Below, piece by piece: positions 36,492 through 45,728 of a stretch of DNA of 64,000 bases. The stretch lies in assembly GCF_024753285.1 (NCBI RefSeq), contig NZ_JANUGW010000001.1:458878-522877 (forward strand), written 5' to 3'. Position numbers and translations under genes: made by a program. Source of the stretch: Massilia pinisoli. GTDB lineage: Bacteria; Pseudomonadota; Gammaproteobacteria; Burkholderiales; Burkholderiaceae_D. The notes under the pieces were generated by a model that was not told where the DNA came from, did no database searches, and saw nothing but the letters and a program-made list of their open reading frames with translations. Positions within the stretch are counted from its first letter, which is position 1; each line of letters opens with the position of its first letter.

Positions 36492-37648
36492 CACGCCCCT
36501 TCCGCCGCCGCGCGCAGCAGCTCGCGCGCGATGATCAATTGCTGGACTTCCGTCGCACCTTCGTAGATACGCAGCGCGCGGATCTCGCGGTACAGCCGTT
36601 CGGCCGGGTGGCCGCTCGTGACGCCGAGTCCTCCGAACATCTGCACGGCTGCGTCGATCACCTGCTGCGCGGACTCCGTCGCCGTCATCTTCGCCATTGC
36701 GGCTTCCTTCGTCACCTTGACGCCGCGGTCGCGCTGCCACGCGGCACGGTACGTCAGCAGCGCGCTTGCGTCGATCGCCGTCGCCATCTGCGCGAGCTTC
36801 GCCTGCGTAAGCTGGAAGTCCGCCAGGTGCTGCCCGAACATGGGACGCGCCAGCGCATGTGCCAGCGCTTCGTCGAACGCGCGTCGCGCGAAGCCCAGGG
36901 CCGCGGCCGCCACCGACGTGCGGAACACGTCCAACGTGGCCATCGCGACCTTGAAGCCCTGCCCCGGCTCACCGATACGTTGGTCAGCCGGCACGCGGCA
37001 CCCGTTGAAGCGCAGCCGCGCCAGCGGATGGGGTGCGATCACATCGATGCGTTCGGCGATGGCGAACCCCGGTGTGTCGGCGTCGACGATGAACGCGCAG
37101 ATGCCGCGCGCGCCCGGCGCCTCGCCCGTGCGTGCAAAGACGACGTAGAAGTCGGCGATCCCGCCATTGGAAATCCACGTCTTCTCGCCGTCCAGCACAT
37201 AGTCGTCGCCGTCCGGCCGGGCCGTGCAGCGCATCGCCGCGACGTCCGACCCGGCGTCCGGCTCCGACAGCGCGAACGCGGCGATCGCGTCACCACGCGC
37301 CACGCGCGGCAAATAGCGCTCGCGCTGGGCGGCCGTGCCGAACAGGCTGATCGCGCCGGAACCCAGCCCTTGCATGGCGAACGCGAAGTCGGCCAGGCCG
37401 TTGTGGCGCGCCAGCGTTTCGCGGATCAGGCAGATCGCGCGCGTGTCGATCACCGCACCGTCGGACGCGATCGCGTGGCGCAGCCAGCCGCCTTGGCCCA
37501 GCAACCGCACGAGGTGACGGCAATCGTCATCGATATCGGTCCCGTGCAAGTCGCGCACATACTCCGCCGCCCACGCGTCGAGCGCCGCTTCCAGGTCCGC
37601 GTGCCGAGTATCGAAGAACGGCCACGCGAGGTAAGCCTTGTCCGCCAT
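36491..37648 (-). CDS. Acyl-CoA dehydrogenase
   Basis: A 385-aa FAD enzyme with the classical ACAD signatures: [13 protein letters not shown] (signature 1), [39 protein letters not shown] and the C-terminal [18 protein letters not shown] (signature 2). The catalytic Glu position lies in the IYEG region. It would oxidise a ring-derived acyl-CoA in the aryl-CoA pathway. ATG 37648 has AGGGAG upstream and lies 1 bp after the enoyl-CoA hydratase stop. Confidence 0.88.
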   Translation of the reverse strand: MADKAYLAWPFFDTRHADLEAALDAWAAEYVRDLHGTDIDDDCRHLVRLLGQGGWLRHAIASDGAVIDTRAICLIRETLARHNGLADFAFAMQGLGSGAISLFGTAAQRERYLPRVARGDAIAAFALSEPDAGSDVAAMRCTARPDGDDYVLDGEKTWISNGGIADFYVVFARTGEAPGARGICAFIVDADTPGFAIAERIDVIAPHPLARLRFNGCRVPADQRIGEPGQGFKVAMATLDVFRTSVAAAALGFARRAFDEALAHALARPMFGQHLADFQLTQAKLAQMATAIDASALLTYRAAWQRDRGVKVTKEAAMAKMTATESAQQVIDAAVQMFGGLGVTSGHPAERLYREIRALRIYEGATEVQQLIIARELLRAAAEGA

Positions 37649-37649
37649 G

Positions 37650-38504
37650 TCAATCTCCCTCGAAGCGGGGCGCCGTCTTCGCGACGAACGCGTGGTACGC
37701 ACGATGAAAATCGTTCGTCGCCATGCAGATGGCCTGCGCCTGCGCCTCCGCGTCGATGGCCTCCGCGACACCCATGCTCCACTCCTGCTGCAGCATCTTC
37801 TTCGTCATCCCGTGCGCGAACGTGGGGCCGGCGGCCAGGCCGCGCGCCAGCGCCAACGCCTCGTCCAGCAAGACGTCCGGCGCGCACAACCGATTGAAGA
37901 AGCCCCAGCGCTCGCCCTCCTCCGCCGACATCGCCCGTCCGGTGTACAGCAGCTCCGCCGCGCGGCCCTGGCCGATCAGGCGCGGCAGGATCGAGCACGC
38001 CCCCATATCGCAGCCGGCGAGCCCCACCTTCGCGAACAGGAAGGCCGTGCGCGCCCGCGGGCTGGCCAGGCGCAGGTCGGACGCCATCGCGAGGATCGCT
38101 CCCGCGCCCGCGCACACGCCGTCGATGGCCGCCACGATGGGCTGCGGGCACGCCAGCATCGCCTTCACGGTGTCGCCGGTTAGGCGCGTGAACGCGAGCA
38201 GGCCAGGCATGTCCAGCCGCGTCAAGGGTCCGATGATCTCGTGGACATCGCCGCCGGAACAGAAATTATCACCGGCGCCCGCGATGACGACCGCCTTCAC
38301 GTCGTCCGCGTAGGCGAGCGCGCGGAACAGGTCGCGCAGCTCCGCGTAAGAGTCGAACGTCAGCGGATTCTTGCGGTCGGGCCGGTTCAGCGTGATCGTG
38401 GCCACGCCGTCGCTCGCGGCGTAAAGAAAATGTTCGGCGCGGTAGCCGGCCAGTGCCGCGCGGCCGCGCGGCAGCGCATGCGGGTCGCCCTGCAGGTAAC
38501 GCAT
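37650..38504 (-). CDS. Enoyl-CoA hydratase/isomerase-family protein
   Basis: A 284-aa crotonase-fold protein. [13 protein letters not shown] (oxyanion hole), [31 protein letters not shown] and [22 protein letters not shown] match the family; the Glu pair of classical hydratases is replaced at the second position by Asp (GCDMG). It resembles the hydratases found in 2-aminobenzoyl-CoA and benzoyl-CoA epoxide operons. The gap to the MarR gene upstream is 9 bp. Confidence 0.86.
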   Translation of the reverse strand: MRYLQGDPHALPRGRAALAGYRAEHFLYAASDGVATITLNRPDRKNPLTFDSYAELRDLFRALAYADDVKAVVIAGAGDNFCSGGDVHEIIGPLTRLDMPGLLAFTRLTGDTVKAMLACPQPIVAAIDGVCAGAGAILAMASDLRLASPRARTAFLFAKVGLAGCDMGACSILPRLIGQGRAAELLYTGRAMSAEEGERWGFFNRLCAPDVLLDEALALARGLAAGPTFAHGMTKKMLQQEWSMGVAEAIDAEAQAQAICMATNDFHRAYHAFVAKTAPRFEGD

Positions 38505-38513
38505 CGTGTGCTC

Positions 38514-39017
38514 CTAGTCCCGGTTATCGATATTGTCGTCGTTCAGGTGCCGCTTCATCGTGTCGAGCAACGCGATCATCGTGGCCTTGTCGGCGGCCGG
38601 GATGTCGCGGAACAGGTCCGCGACCCAGCCTTCGTGCACGGCCGCCATGTCGGCGAACGTCTTGCGGCCGCGCGGCGTGAGCTTGACCATGAACGCGCGG
38701 CCATCCTGCGGGTCGGGCACGCGCACGACCAGGCCCTCGCGCTCGAGCTGGTCGGCGATGCCGGTGACGTTGCCGCCCGTGACCATCATGCGTTTCGACA
38801 GCTCGCCCATGCGCAGACCGTCAGGATGGCGTTCCAGCTGGGCCATCAAGTCGAAGCGGGGCAACGTGATGCCGAACGTGGCGCGCAGGCGGCTGCGGAT
38901 CGTCGACTCGACCCGCACCGTGCACGCCAATAGCCGCAGCCACAGCTTCAGCGCCTGGTGGTGTCCGCCCGTCAGGCGCGCCGTCAGGTCGACGGGAACG
39001 TCGTGCGCCGGCTTCAC
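38514..39017 (-). CDS. MarR-family transcriptional regulator of the aryl-CoA operon
   Basis: A 167-aa winged-helix regulator. LPRFDLMAQLERHPDGLRMG, ELSKRMMVTGGNVTGIADQL (recognition helix) and VPDPQDGRAFMVKLTPRG (wing) are typical MarR. The start is GTG 39017 with GGAGG upstream; it overlaps the SDR stop (GTGA). It is encoded inside the operon it probably controls. MarR proteins of aryl-CoA operons often respond to the CoA thioester. A 28-bp palindrome at 43804-43831 is its likely operator (inference). Confidence 0.87.
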   Translation of the reverse strand: MKPAHDVPVDLTARLTGGHHQALKLWLRLLACTVRVESTIRSRLRATFGITLPRFDLMAQLERHPDGLRMGELSKRMMVTGGNVTGIADQLEREGLVVRVPDPQDGRAFMVKLTPRGRKTFADMAAVHEGWVADLFRDIPAADKATMIALLDTMKRHLNDDNIDNRD

Positions 39018-39769
39018 ATGACCTCCCCGCCCGCCACGGCGACGGCCTGGCCGTTCAGCGCGGAAGCGCCCGGCATGCACAACCACGCGACGGCGTGCGC
39101 CACCTCGTCCGGCTGCACGAGGCGGCCCTGCGGATTGGCGGACGCGAGTTGGGCCCGTGCTTCGGCCACGGTGCGGCCCGTCGTGCGCACGATGGTCGCG
39201 ACGGCGTCGCGCACGATGTCCGTTTCCGTGAATCCGGGGCACACGGCATTGACCGTCACGCCCTTCGCCGCCACCTCCAGCGCCAGCGCCCGCGTGAGGC
39301 CGACGAGGCCGTGCTTCGCCGCGCAGTATGCCGCCACGTAGCGGTAGCCCGTCAGGCCGGCCGTCGACGCGACGTTCACGATACGCCCCCATCCTTTGTC
39401 CACCATGCCCGGCAGCGCGGCCTGGATGCAGTGGTACGCGCCCGTCAGGTTCACGTCCAGCATGCGCTGCCACAGCGCGGCATCCGTGCGGCCGAACGGC
39501 GCCGACGCGGCCTGGCCGGCGTTGTTGACGAGGATGTCGACGGTGCCCGCGCGCGCGAACGCGGCCCCGACGCTGTCCAGATCGGCCACGTCGACGACCT
39601 GCCAGGCCACCGCGCCGCCCAGGGCCAGCGCTGCCTCCGCGAGCGCCGCCTCGTCGCGCGCCATCAGGGTCACGCGCGCGCCATGCGCCGCGAGCGTGCG
39701 CGCGACCGCGAGGCCGATGCCCCGGCTGGCGCCCGTGACGACCGCATGCTTTCCGTTCAACGTCTCCAT
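39014..39769 (-). CDS. Short-chain dehydrogenase/reductase (3-hydroxyacyl-CoA dehydrogenase-like)
   Basis: A 251-aa SDR. TGASRGIGLA (cofactor loop), NNAGQAASAPFG, catalytic Ser in NVASTAGLTG and YCAAK (Tyr-x-x-x-Lys) are all present. Length and context suggest oxidation of a beta-hydroxyacyl-CoA intermediate. Two adjacent ATGs (39772, 39769) follow GGAGGG; I chose 39769 for spacing. Its start overlaps the stop of the monooxygenase/reductase gene. Confidence 0.87.
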   Translation of the reverse strand: METLNGKHAVVTGASRGIGLAVARTLAAHGARVTLMARDEAALAEAALALGGAVAWQVVDVADLDSVGAAFARAGTVDILVNNAGQAASAPFGRTDAALWQRMLDVNLTGAYHCIQAALPGMVDKGWGRIVNVASTAGLTGYRYVAAYCAAKHGLVGLTRALALEVAAKGVTVNAVCPGFTETDIVRDAVATIVRTTGRTVAEARAQLASANPQGRLVQPDEVAHAVAWLCMPGASALNGQAVAVAGGEVM

Positions 39770-42144
39770 CATCCCTCCAGCAGCCGCGCCGCGATCTGTT
39801 GTGGCGACAGGCCGCTGCCTGCCGCCGCCAGTTGGCGTTCGCGTTCGAGATTGCGTTCGAGCTGCGCCTTGCCCGCCAGGTATTGCCGCGGCCAGGAAAC
39901 GGCCGTGCAGCCGATCTTCGCCGCTTCCGCCAACGTCCACGCGGGGTTCGCCAGATGCGGCCGCCCCACGGCGCACAGGTCGGCCCGGCCGGCAGCGATG
40001 ATGCTGTTCGCGTGGTCGGCCTCATAAATCGAGCCGACGGCGATCGTCGGAATGCCGGCCTCGTTGCGGATGCGGTCCGCGAACGGCGTCTGGTACATGC
40101 GTCCGAATACCGGCTTCTCCTGCTTGCTCACCTGCCCCGACGAACAGTCGATCATATCGGCCCCCGCCTCCTTGAACAGGCGCGCGATCTGCACGGCGTC
40201 CGCGGGCGTGATGCCGCCGTCGACCCAGTCGTGGGCGGAGATCCGCACGCTCATCGGCTTGTGCGCCGGCCAGGCGGCACGCATCGCGCGGAACACGCGC
40301 AGGGGATAGCGGCAGCGGTTTTCAAGAGTGCCGCCGTAGTCGTCCGTGCGGTGGTTCGTCAGCGGCGAGATGAACGACGACAGCAGGTAGCCGTGCGCGC
40401 AATGCAGTTCGAGCCAGTCGAAGCCCGCCGCGTCGGCCGCCTGCGTGGCGCACACGAAGTCGGCCTCGACGCGGGCCAGGTCGTCTGCCGTCGCTGCGCG
40501 CGCGACCTGCGAGATGCCGGGCAGGTATTGCTGCGCCGACGCGGCGATCAGGGGCCAGTTGTGCTCCAGCAGCGGCTGGTCGATGCCGTCCCACATGGGC
40601 CGCGTCGATCCTTTCGGGCCGGCGTGGCCCAGCTGGATGCCGATGGCCGCATCCGATTGGCCATGGACGAAGTCGACGATGCGCCGCCACGCGGCCGTGT
40701 GTTCGGGCGCATACATGCCGGGACACGCGGGCGTGATCCGGGCGTCGGCCGACACGCAAGTCATCTCCGCCATCACGAGCGCCGCGCCGCCCAGTGCGCG
40801 CGCGCCCAGGTGCACGAGGTGGTAGTCGCCCGGCACGCCGTCGACCGCGGAGTATTGCGCCATCGGCGACACGACGATACGGTTCTTCAGCAGCACGCCG
40901 CGCATGCGTAGCGGCGTGAACATCGGGGGCACGCGCACCTCCGCGGGCAGCGCCATGCCAGCCTGCGCGCACGCGCGCCGCGCGAACCAGTCCTCGAACT
41001 GCGCGACATAGCCGGGGTCGCGCAGGCGCAGGTTCTCGTGCGAGATGCGCTGGCTGCGCGTGAGCATCGAGTACGCGAACTGCTGGGCGTCCAGCGCGCC
41101 GTAGCGCTCGACGTTCTCGAACCACTCCATCGAATTGCGCGCCGCCGACTGGATCTTCAGCACTTCCACCGAACGGCTGGCCTGGTAGGCGTCGAGCGCC
41201 GCGCGCAGGTCGCTGTCATGCACGTCGACGCAGCGCGCCAGTTCGATCGCATCTTCCAGCGCCAGCTTCGTGCCGGAGCCGATCGAGAAATGGGCCGTAT
41301 GCGCCGCATCGCCCATCAGCACGACGGGCACGTCGCCGTTCCAGTGCGCCCAGCGCTCGCACACGATGCGCGGGAACGCGATCCAGATGGCGGCGCCGCG
41401 CAGGTGCGCCGCGTTCGACAGCAGCGGATGCCCGTCCAGGTGCTCGGCGAACAACCGCTCGCAGAACGCGATGCCCTCTTCCTGCGGCATGTCGGCGAGG
41501 CCCGCCCGGCGCCACACGTCTTCCGGCGTCTCGACGATGAACGTGGACGTGTCGCCGTCGAACTGGTAGATATGGGCCTGGAACCAGCCGAAAGCCGTTT
41601 CCTTGAACACGAACGTGAACGCGTCGAATTTCTTCTTCGTGCCGAGCCACACGAAACGGCAGCGCCGCGTCTCGACGGACGGCTGGAATGTGTCCGCGTA
41701 GCGCGCCCGGACGCGGCTGTTGAGGCCATCGGCCGCGATCACGAGGTCGGCACCGTAACACTGCGCGACGGTCTGGTCGTCCTGCACGGTCGTCTCGAAC
41801 ACGAGTTCGACACCGAGTTCCTCGCAGCGCTGCTGCAGGATGTTCAACAGCCGCTTGCGTCCGATGCCGCAGAAGCCGTGGCCGCCCGACGTGATGCGCT
41901 GGCCCTTGAAGAACACGTCGATGTCGTCCCAGTGGTTGAACGCCTGCAGGATGGCGCGCGCCGTCGCTTCGTCGGCCGCGACGAGGTTGCCGAGCGTCTG
42001 GTCCGAAAACACGACGCCCCAACCGAACGTGTCGTACGGCCGGTTGCGTTCGACGACGACGATGCGGTGCGCCGGGTCGCGCTTCTTCATCAGCAGCGCG
42101 GCATACAGCCCGGCCGGTCCGCCACCGATGCACACAATGTTCAT
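39769..42144 (-). CDS. Fused FAD monooxygenase / old-yellow-enzyme: 2-aminobenzoyl-CoA monooxygenase/reductase-like
   Basis: A 791-aa two-domain flavoprotein. Residues 1-390 form an FAD aromatic monooxygenase: [13 protein letters not shown] (dinucleotide fold) and [18 protein letters not shown]. Residues about 405-770 form an NADH:flavin oxidoreductase barrel: [48 protein letters not shown] and [11 protein letters not shown]. This fusion is known in 2-aminobenzoyl-CoA monooxygenase/reductase and in salicylyl-CoA 5-hydroxylase. The operon (RidA, hydratase, dehydrogenases, aryl-CoA ligase) favours anthranilyl-CoA. ATG 42144 overlaps the ligase stop (ATGA). Confidence 0.88.
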   Translation of the reverse strand: MNIVCIGGGPAGLYAALLMKKRDPAHRIVVVERNRPYDTFGWGVVFSDQTLGNLVAADEATARAILQAFNHWDDIDVFFKGQRITSGGHGFCGIGRKRLLNILQQRCEELGVELVFETTVQDDQTVAQCYGADLVIAADGLNSRVRARYADTFQPSVETRRCRFVWLGTKKKFDAFTFVFKETAFGWFQAHIYQFDGDTSTFIVETPEDVWRRAGLADMPQEEGIAFCERLFAEHLDGHPLLSNAAHLRGAAIWIAFPRIVCERWAHWNGDVPVVLMGDAAHTAHFSIGSGTKLALEDAIELARCVDVHDSDLRAALDAYQASRSVEVLKIQSAARNSMEWFENVERYGALDAQQFAYSMLTRSQRISHENLRLRDPGYVAQFEDWFARRACAQAGMALPAEVRVPPMFTPLRMRGVLLKNRIVVSPMAQYSAVDGVPGDYHLVHLGARALGGAALVMAEMTCVSADARITPACPGMYAPEHTAAWRRIVDFVHGQSDAAIGIQLGHAGPKGSTRPMWDGIDQPLLEHNWPLIAASAQQYLPGISQVARAATADDLARVEADFVCATQAADAAGFDWLELHCAHGYLLSSFISPLTNHRTDDYGGTLENRCRYPLRVFRAMRAAWPAHKPMSVRISAHDWVDGGITPADAVQIARLFKEAGADMIDCSSGQVSKQEKPVFGRMYQTPFADRIRNEAGIPTIAVGSIYEADHANSIIAAGRADLCAVGRPHLANPAWTLAEAAKIGCTAVSWPRQYLAGKAQLERNLERERQLAAAGSGLSPQQIAARLLEG

Positions 42145-43766
42145 GATTGCCTCAGCTTGAAGCGTTGCAGCTTGCCCGTTTCCGTGCGCGGCAGCTTGTC
42201 GGTGAAGCGCACGGCGCGCGGGTATTTGTACGGCGCGATCTGCGCCTTGACGAATTCCTGCAGCGCCCGCGCCATGTCCGCCGTGCCGTCGTGGCCGGGC
42301 TTGAGGACGACGTGCGCTTCCACGATCTGGCCGCGTTCTTCGTCGGCGCGGCCGAAGACACCGCATTCGGCCACGGCGGGATGCCGCAACAACGCGTCTT
42401 CGACTTCCGCGCCGGCGATGTTGTAGCCGGCCGAGATGATCATGTCGTCCGTGCGCGAGCGGTAGTAAAAATAGCCGTCGGCGTCCATCTCGTAGGTGTC
42501 GCCCGTGAGATTCCAGCCATCGAGCACATAGTCGCGCTGGCGCTCGTCCGCGAGGTAGCGGCAACCCGTCGGGCCTTTCACGGCAAGGCGCCCGACGACA
42601 CGAGGCCCCACGGGATGGCCGTCGTCGTCCAGCACGCACGCGCGGTAGCCGGGCACGGGTTTGCCCGTCGCGCCGGGACGCACGTCGGCGCCGCTGGCGG
42701 AAATGAAGACGTGCAGCAGTTCCGTCGCACCGATCCCGTCGATCATCTCGATCCCGGTCGCGGCACGCCACGCGTCGCGCGTCGCCACCGGCAGCGCCTC
42801 GCCGGCCGATACGCATCGGCGCAGCGAGCCGACGTCGTAGCGCGGCACCAGCGGCGTCATCTGCCGATAGAACGTGGGGGCCGTGAAGCAGACGGTGGCG
42901 CGGAAGCGTTCGATCGCCGCAAGCAGCCCCTCGGGCGTCAGCTTTTCCAGCAGCACGCCGGACGCGCCCACCCGCATGGGGAACAACAGCAAGCCGCCGA
43001 GGCCGAACGTGAACGCGAGCGGCGGCGTACCGATGAAGACGTCGTCCGCGTCCGCGCCGAGGACGTGCGGCGGGAAGCAGTCGCAGATCGCGAGGATGTC
43101 GCGGTGGAAGTGCATCGTGCCCTTCGGGATGCCCGTCGTGCCGGACGTGAAGGCGATCAGGCAGACGTCGTCGGCGGCCGTGTCGACGGGCGCGAACGGC
43201 CCGTCGTGCCGCGTCATGCGCGCTTCGAGGCCGTCCGGCGCGTCCGGGTCGTGGAAGTACACGACGGGTGGATGGCCATCGACCTGTTCCAGTTCGCCCG
43301 CCAGCGGACGGGCGCACAGGACCGCATTCACCTTCGCCTTGTCGACGACGATCCCGAGCTCGCGGGCGCGCAGCAGCGGCATCGTCGGGACCGCGACCAG
43401 GCCGGCCTTGAACACGGCGAGGATGGCGGCGGCCATCGTGGGGCAGTTCGCGCCCCGCAGCAGCACGCGGTTGCCGGGCACGAGGCCCATGTCGGCGCGC
43501 AGCACGTGGGCGATGCGGTCGACGTGGTCCCGCAGCTGCGCATACGTCCACGTCAGCGTGTCGCCCAGCACGGCGGTGTGGGCCCCGCGGCCGGCCGCGA
43601 CGTGGCGGTCGAGCAGCTCGGCGACGCAATTCAGCCGGGGCGGATACCGGAGGGACGGCAGGTCGAACACGAGGTCCGGCCACAGGTCGGGCGGCGGGAG
43701 ATGGTCGCGCGCGAACGTGTCGACGTGGGCCGAGGGACTGGACTCTGCAACGGACGGACGTGCCAT
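42141..43766 (-). CDS. Aryl-CoA (2-aminobenzoate/benzoate-type) ligase
   Basis: A 541-aa AMP-forming ligase of the benzoate-CoA ligase group. [21 protein letters not shown] is the P-loop motif, [16 protein letters not shown] is the substrate/adenylate motif, and [21 protein letters not shown] and [12 protein letters not shown] carry the hinge and catalytic Lys. It activates an aromatic acid, most likely anthranilate, as the first step of the pathway. ATG 43766 is preferred over the upstream in-frame start at 43847, which would run through the palindromic operator. It is the first gene of the operon. Confidence 0.88.
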   Translation of the reverse strand: MARPSVAESSPSAHVDTFARDHLPPPDLWPDLVFDLPSLRYPPRLNCVAELLDRHVAAGRGAHTAVLGDTLTWTYAQLRDHVDRIAHVLRADMGLVPGNRVLLRGANCPTMAAAILAVFKAGLVAVPTMPLLRARELGIVVDKAKVNAVLCARPLAGELEQVDGHPPVVYFHDPDAPDGLEARMTRHDGPFAPVDTAADDVCLIAFTSGTTGIPKGTMHFHRDILAICDCFPPHVLGADADDVFIGTPPLAFTFGLGGLLLFPMRVGASGVLLEKLTPEGLLAAIERFRATVCFTAPTFYRQMTPLVPRYDVGSLRRCVSAGEALPVATRDAWRAATGIEMIDGIGATELLHVFISASGADVRPGATGKPVPGYRACVLDDDGHPVGPRVVGRLAVKGPTGCRYLADERQRDYVLDGWNLTGDTYEMDADGYFYYRSRTDDMIISAGYNIAGAEVEDALLRHPAVAECGVFGRADEERGQIVEAHVVLKPGHDGTADMARALQEFVKAQIAPYKYPRAVRFTDKLPRTETGKLQRFKLRQS

Positions 43767-43803
43767 GAAGCGCCCCCGGAGAAGATGGGATCGGTGAGTA
43801 CCT

Positions 43804-43831
43804 CGAATTACTTTAGACCTAAAATAATTCG
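43804..43831. promoter_or_regulatory. 28-bp palindrome, probable MarR operator of the aryl-CoA operon
   Basis: The arms CGAATTA (43804-43810) and TAATTCG (43825-43831), with inner TTTAG / CTAAA, pair at 12 of 14 positions around centre 43817.5. It lies 38 bp upstream of the ligase ATG in otherwise GC-rich DNA, where a MarR repressor would block the promoter. Confidence 0.65.
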
Positions 43832-43866
43832 GGTGCAAGCGCCGCACGTCGGCGGCGCCGCGCCGG

Positions 43867-44577
43867 TCACCGCTTCATCATCGGTGCGCGCGGCATCTTC
43901 ACGAATCCGTTGCGCACTTCCCTGCGCAGCGACGGATCAGGAACGAGCGCGATCGCGAGTGCTTTCAAGCGGTCCGCCTCGCCGTGGTTGTCCACGCCGC
44001 GCAGCACCGCCAGCAGGCGCTGGACGCCTTCCAGGTAATGGCACAGGTAGGCCCAGCGGCGTGGCGCACGGGTGTAACGGCAACGCTTGATGTACTGAAC
44101 ATCGTAATTCAACCGGGCGGCATACCTTCGCACCGCGCTTTCCGGATCGGGAAGCAGCTGCGCCGCCAGTCGATAGTCTTTCGCTGCGACGATGGACGGC
44201 AAGGCGGATTGCACACAGGACCGGGCAAGTTCGGGCTGTGCGTCCATGAGTTGCCGATACAACCCGTGCGTTTTTTCCGGCGTCTGCAGGATCGCGTTGA
44301 TGGCGGCGACGTCGTGGAAAGCCGACCTGTCCAACCGCCCGTCCAGCAATCCCGCAACCTTGTCGTCCCTCACGCCGTGCAACGCGACCATCGCCGGCGG
44401 GTACAGCTCGCCCAGCCTGACCCAGTCGTCCAGGGCATAAGACAGCCGGACACCCGACCATGCGCGCGATTCCAACAGCGCGTTGTCATGGAACCAGATC
44501 AGGTCCGCCAAGGCCGCTTCATACTGGCCGACTTCAATGCGCTCCCGGGCGCGGGAGTATCGTTCCTGCGCGCTCAT
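43867..44577 (-). CDS. Protein of unknown function, partner of a Mrr-like gene
   Basis: A 236-aa protein I do not recognise. It is mostly alpha-helical, with a TPR-like N-terminus (YSRARERIEVGQYEAALADL), Arg-rich C-terminus and no signal or membrane segment. ATG 44577 overlaps the TGA of the upstream nuclease-like gene (ATGA), so the two are translationally coupled. Codon use and base composition are less G+C-rich than flanking genes, suggesting transfer. An upstream open frame exists but overlaps the partner gene and is rejected. Confidence 0.7.
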   Translation of the reverse strand: MSAQERYSRARERIEVGQYEAALADLIWFHDNALLESRAWSGVRLSYALDDWVRLGELYPPAMVALHGVRDDKVAGLLDGRLDRSAFHDVAAINAILQTPEKTHGLYRQLMDAQPELARSCVQSALPSIVAAKDYRLAAQLLPDPESAVRRYAARLNYDVQYIKRCRYTRAPRRWAYLCHYLEGVQRLLAVLRGVDNHGEADRLKALAIALVPDPSLRREVRNGFVKMPRAPMMKR

Positions 44578-45722
44578 GCAGTGCACGGGATCGGATTCGT
44601 GTAAGCAAACAGACGCGTCACGATGTCTCTCATCTGTTCCTGCAGCAGCATGCCTACCTGGCCGACCGACAGATAACCCTGCGCCATATGGTGACGTACC
44701 GCCTGCTTGAATTCCTCCGACGCTCGCATGCTCTCGACCTGGTCCGGCGTCAGGTCGTCGTCCAGCGACAGACGGCCGCGGAACGCCCGCATCTCGGCAA
44801 AGACCCGGTTTGCCCTCGCGTGATCCCAGAAGCTCCAGACCGCCCCGACAAAATACGCAAACGCGAGCGCACGTCCATTGTTCCTGTCGATGCTCGCGCG
44901 GTAGAGCGAATAAGAACACCATGTCGGGCTCACATGCGCGAAATCCGCCAACGTCACCGGGGACTTCCTGTAGTCGAAGAAATCCGGTGCCAGCTCGATG
45001 GCGTCGTTCAGCGCCTTGACGAAGTATGGCTCGTGCGCGTCCATCGTGTCGGACAGGTTCGCGAGCCTGGCCAGGTGCTGGATGGCCGCGGCAGCGTCGT
45101 CATTCGCATGGCCCACCACACGGCGAAAGCCGGCAATGCTGGCGACGCCGTCGTCGTCGACGACGACGTCGCTCGCCGACCAGGTCTGCAGGGTCGCGAT
45201 GAAGGTCGAGTAGTGATTCACCATCGACTTCGGGAAATACCTGGCAGCCATCCGGACGCCGGCGGCCGATCCGAGCAGCTCGCGTTCGATGCGATCCTTC
45301 AGATACCAGTCGACCCGCTTCCCCGACTTCGCCACCCCTTCGATGTTCGATTTCACCTTGGCCGATGGCGAGGTCGTATAAAACGGGATGAAGCCGTCGC
45401 ACTCCCATTTGTACACTCTCTCGAGGATGTTCTTTTCCTCGTCCTCGTTCACCGGAGCTCGCGAGTGGGCCTTGTGCTTGCAGCTCACCAGCCAGCGAAT
45501 CCTGCTTCCATCGGCGCGGGTTTCCTCGACCCCGAGGTCGATGCCGTTATCCGGCCCCGTGGAGATTTGTTCAAAAATCGTCATGCCACGCAGCGATTCG
45601 AAAAAATCGCGGCAAAACGTCTCGAAGTCGTCCGGCAGGGCCGATGTGCCCACCGGCGCATTCTTGACGGACGCATGATCGGCCTTGGCGGAGACGATTT
45701 CGCGAAAATCGATGATTCCCAT
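44574..45722 (-). CDS. Mrr-like PD-(D/E)XK nuclease-fold protein
   Basis: A 382-aa protein. The N-terminus (about 30-125) fits a restriction-endonuclease-like fold of the Mrr type: FETFCRDFFESLRGM helix, GPDNGIDLGVEE (Asp62), a beta strand ending WLVSCKHK (Ser80-x-Lys82, where Glu/Gln-x-Lys is usual), then ERVYKWECDGFIPFYTTS. The remaining about 250 residues are helical and unrecognised. It probably acts on DNA in a defence role (inference). G+C by eye is about 53-58% against about 67% around it. It forms a two-gene unit with the overlapping 236-aa gene, and the transglutaminase gene ends 6 bp upstream. Confidence 0.65.
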   Translation of the reverse strand: MGIIDFREIVSAKADHASVKNAPVGTSALPDDFETFCRDFFESLRGMTIFEQISTGPDNGIDLGVEETRADGSRIRWLVSCKHKAHSRAPVNEDEEKNILERVYKWECDGFIPFYTTSPSAKVKSNIEGVAKSGKRVDWYLKDRIERELLGSAAGVRMAARYFPKSMVNHYSTFIATLQTWSASDVVVDDDGVASIAGFRRVVGHANDDAAAAIQHLARLANLSDTMDAHEPYFVKALNDAIELAPDFFDYRKSPVTLADFAHVSPTWCSYSLYRASIDRNNGRALAFAYFVGAVWSFWDHARANRVFAEMRAFRGRLSLDDDLTPDQVESMRASEEFKQAVRHHMAQGYLSVGQVGMLLQEQMRDIVTRLFAYTNPIPCTA

Positions 45723-45728
45723 GGTTCC

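Noticed and set aside
42145..43683. Reading the monooxygenase/reductase as a 1304-aa protein
   Set aside because: The added N-terminus is an alternate-frame shadow of the aryl-CoA ligase gene; the real start overlaps the ligase stop by ATGA.
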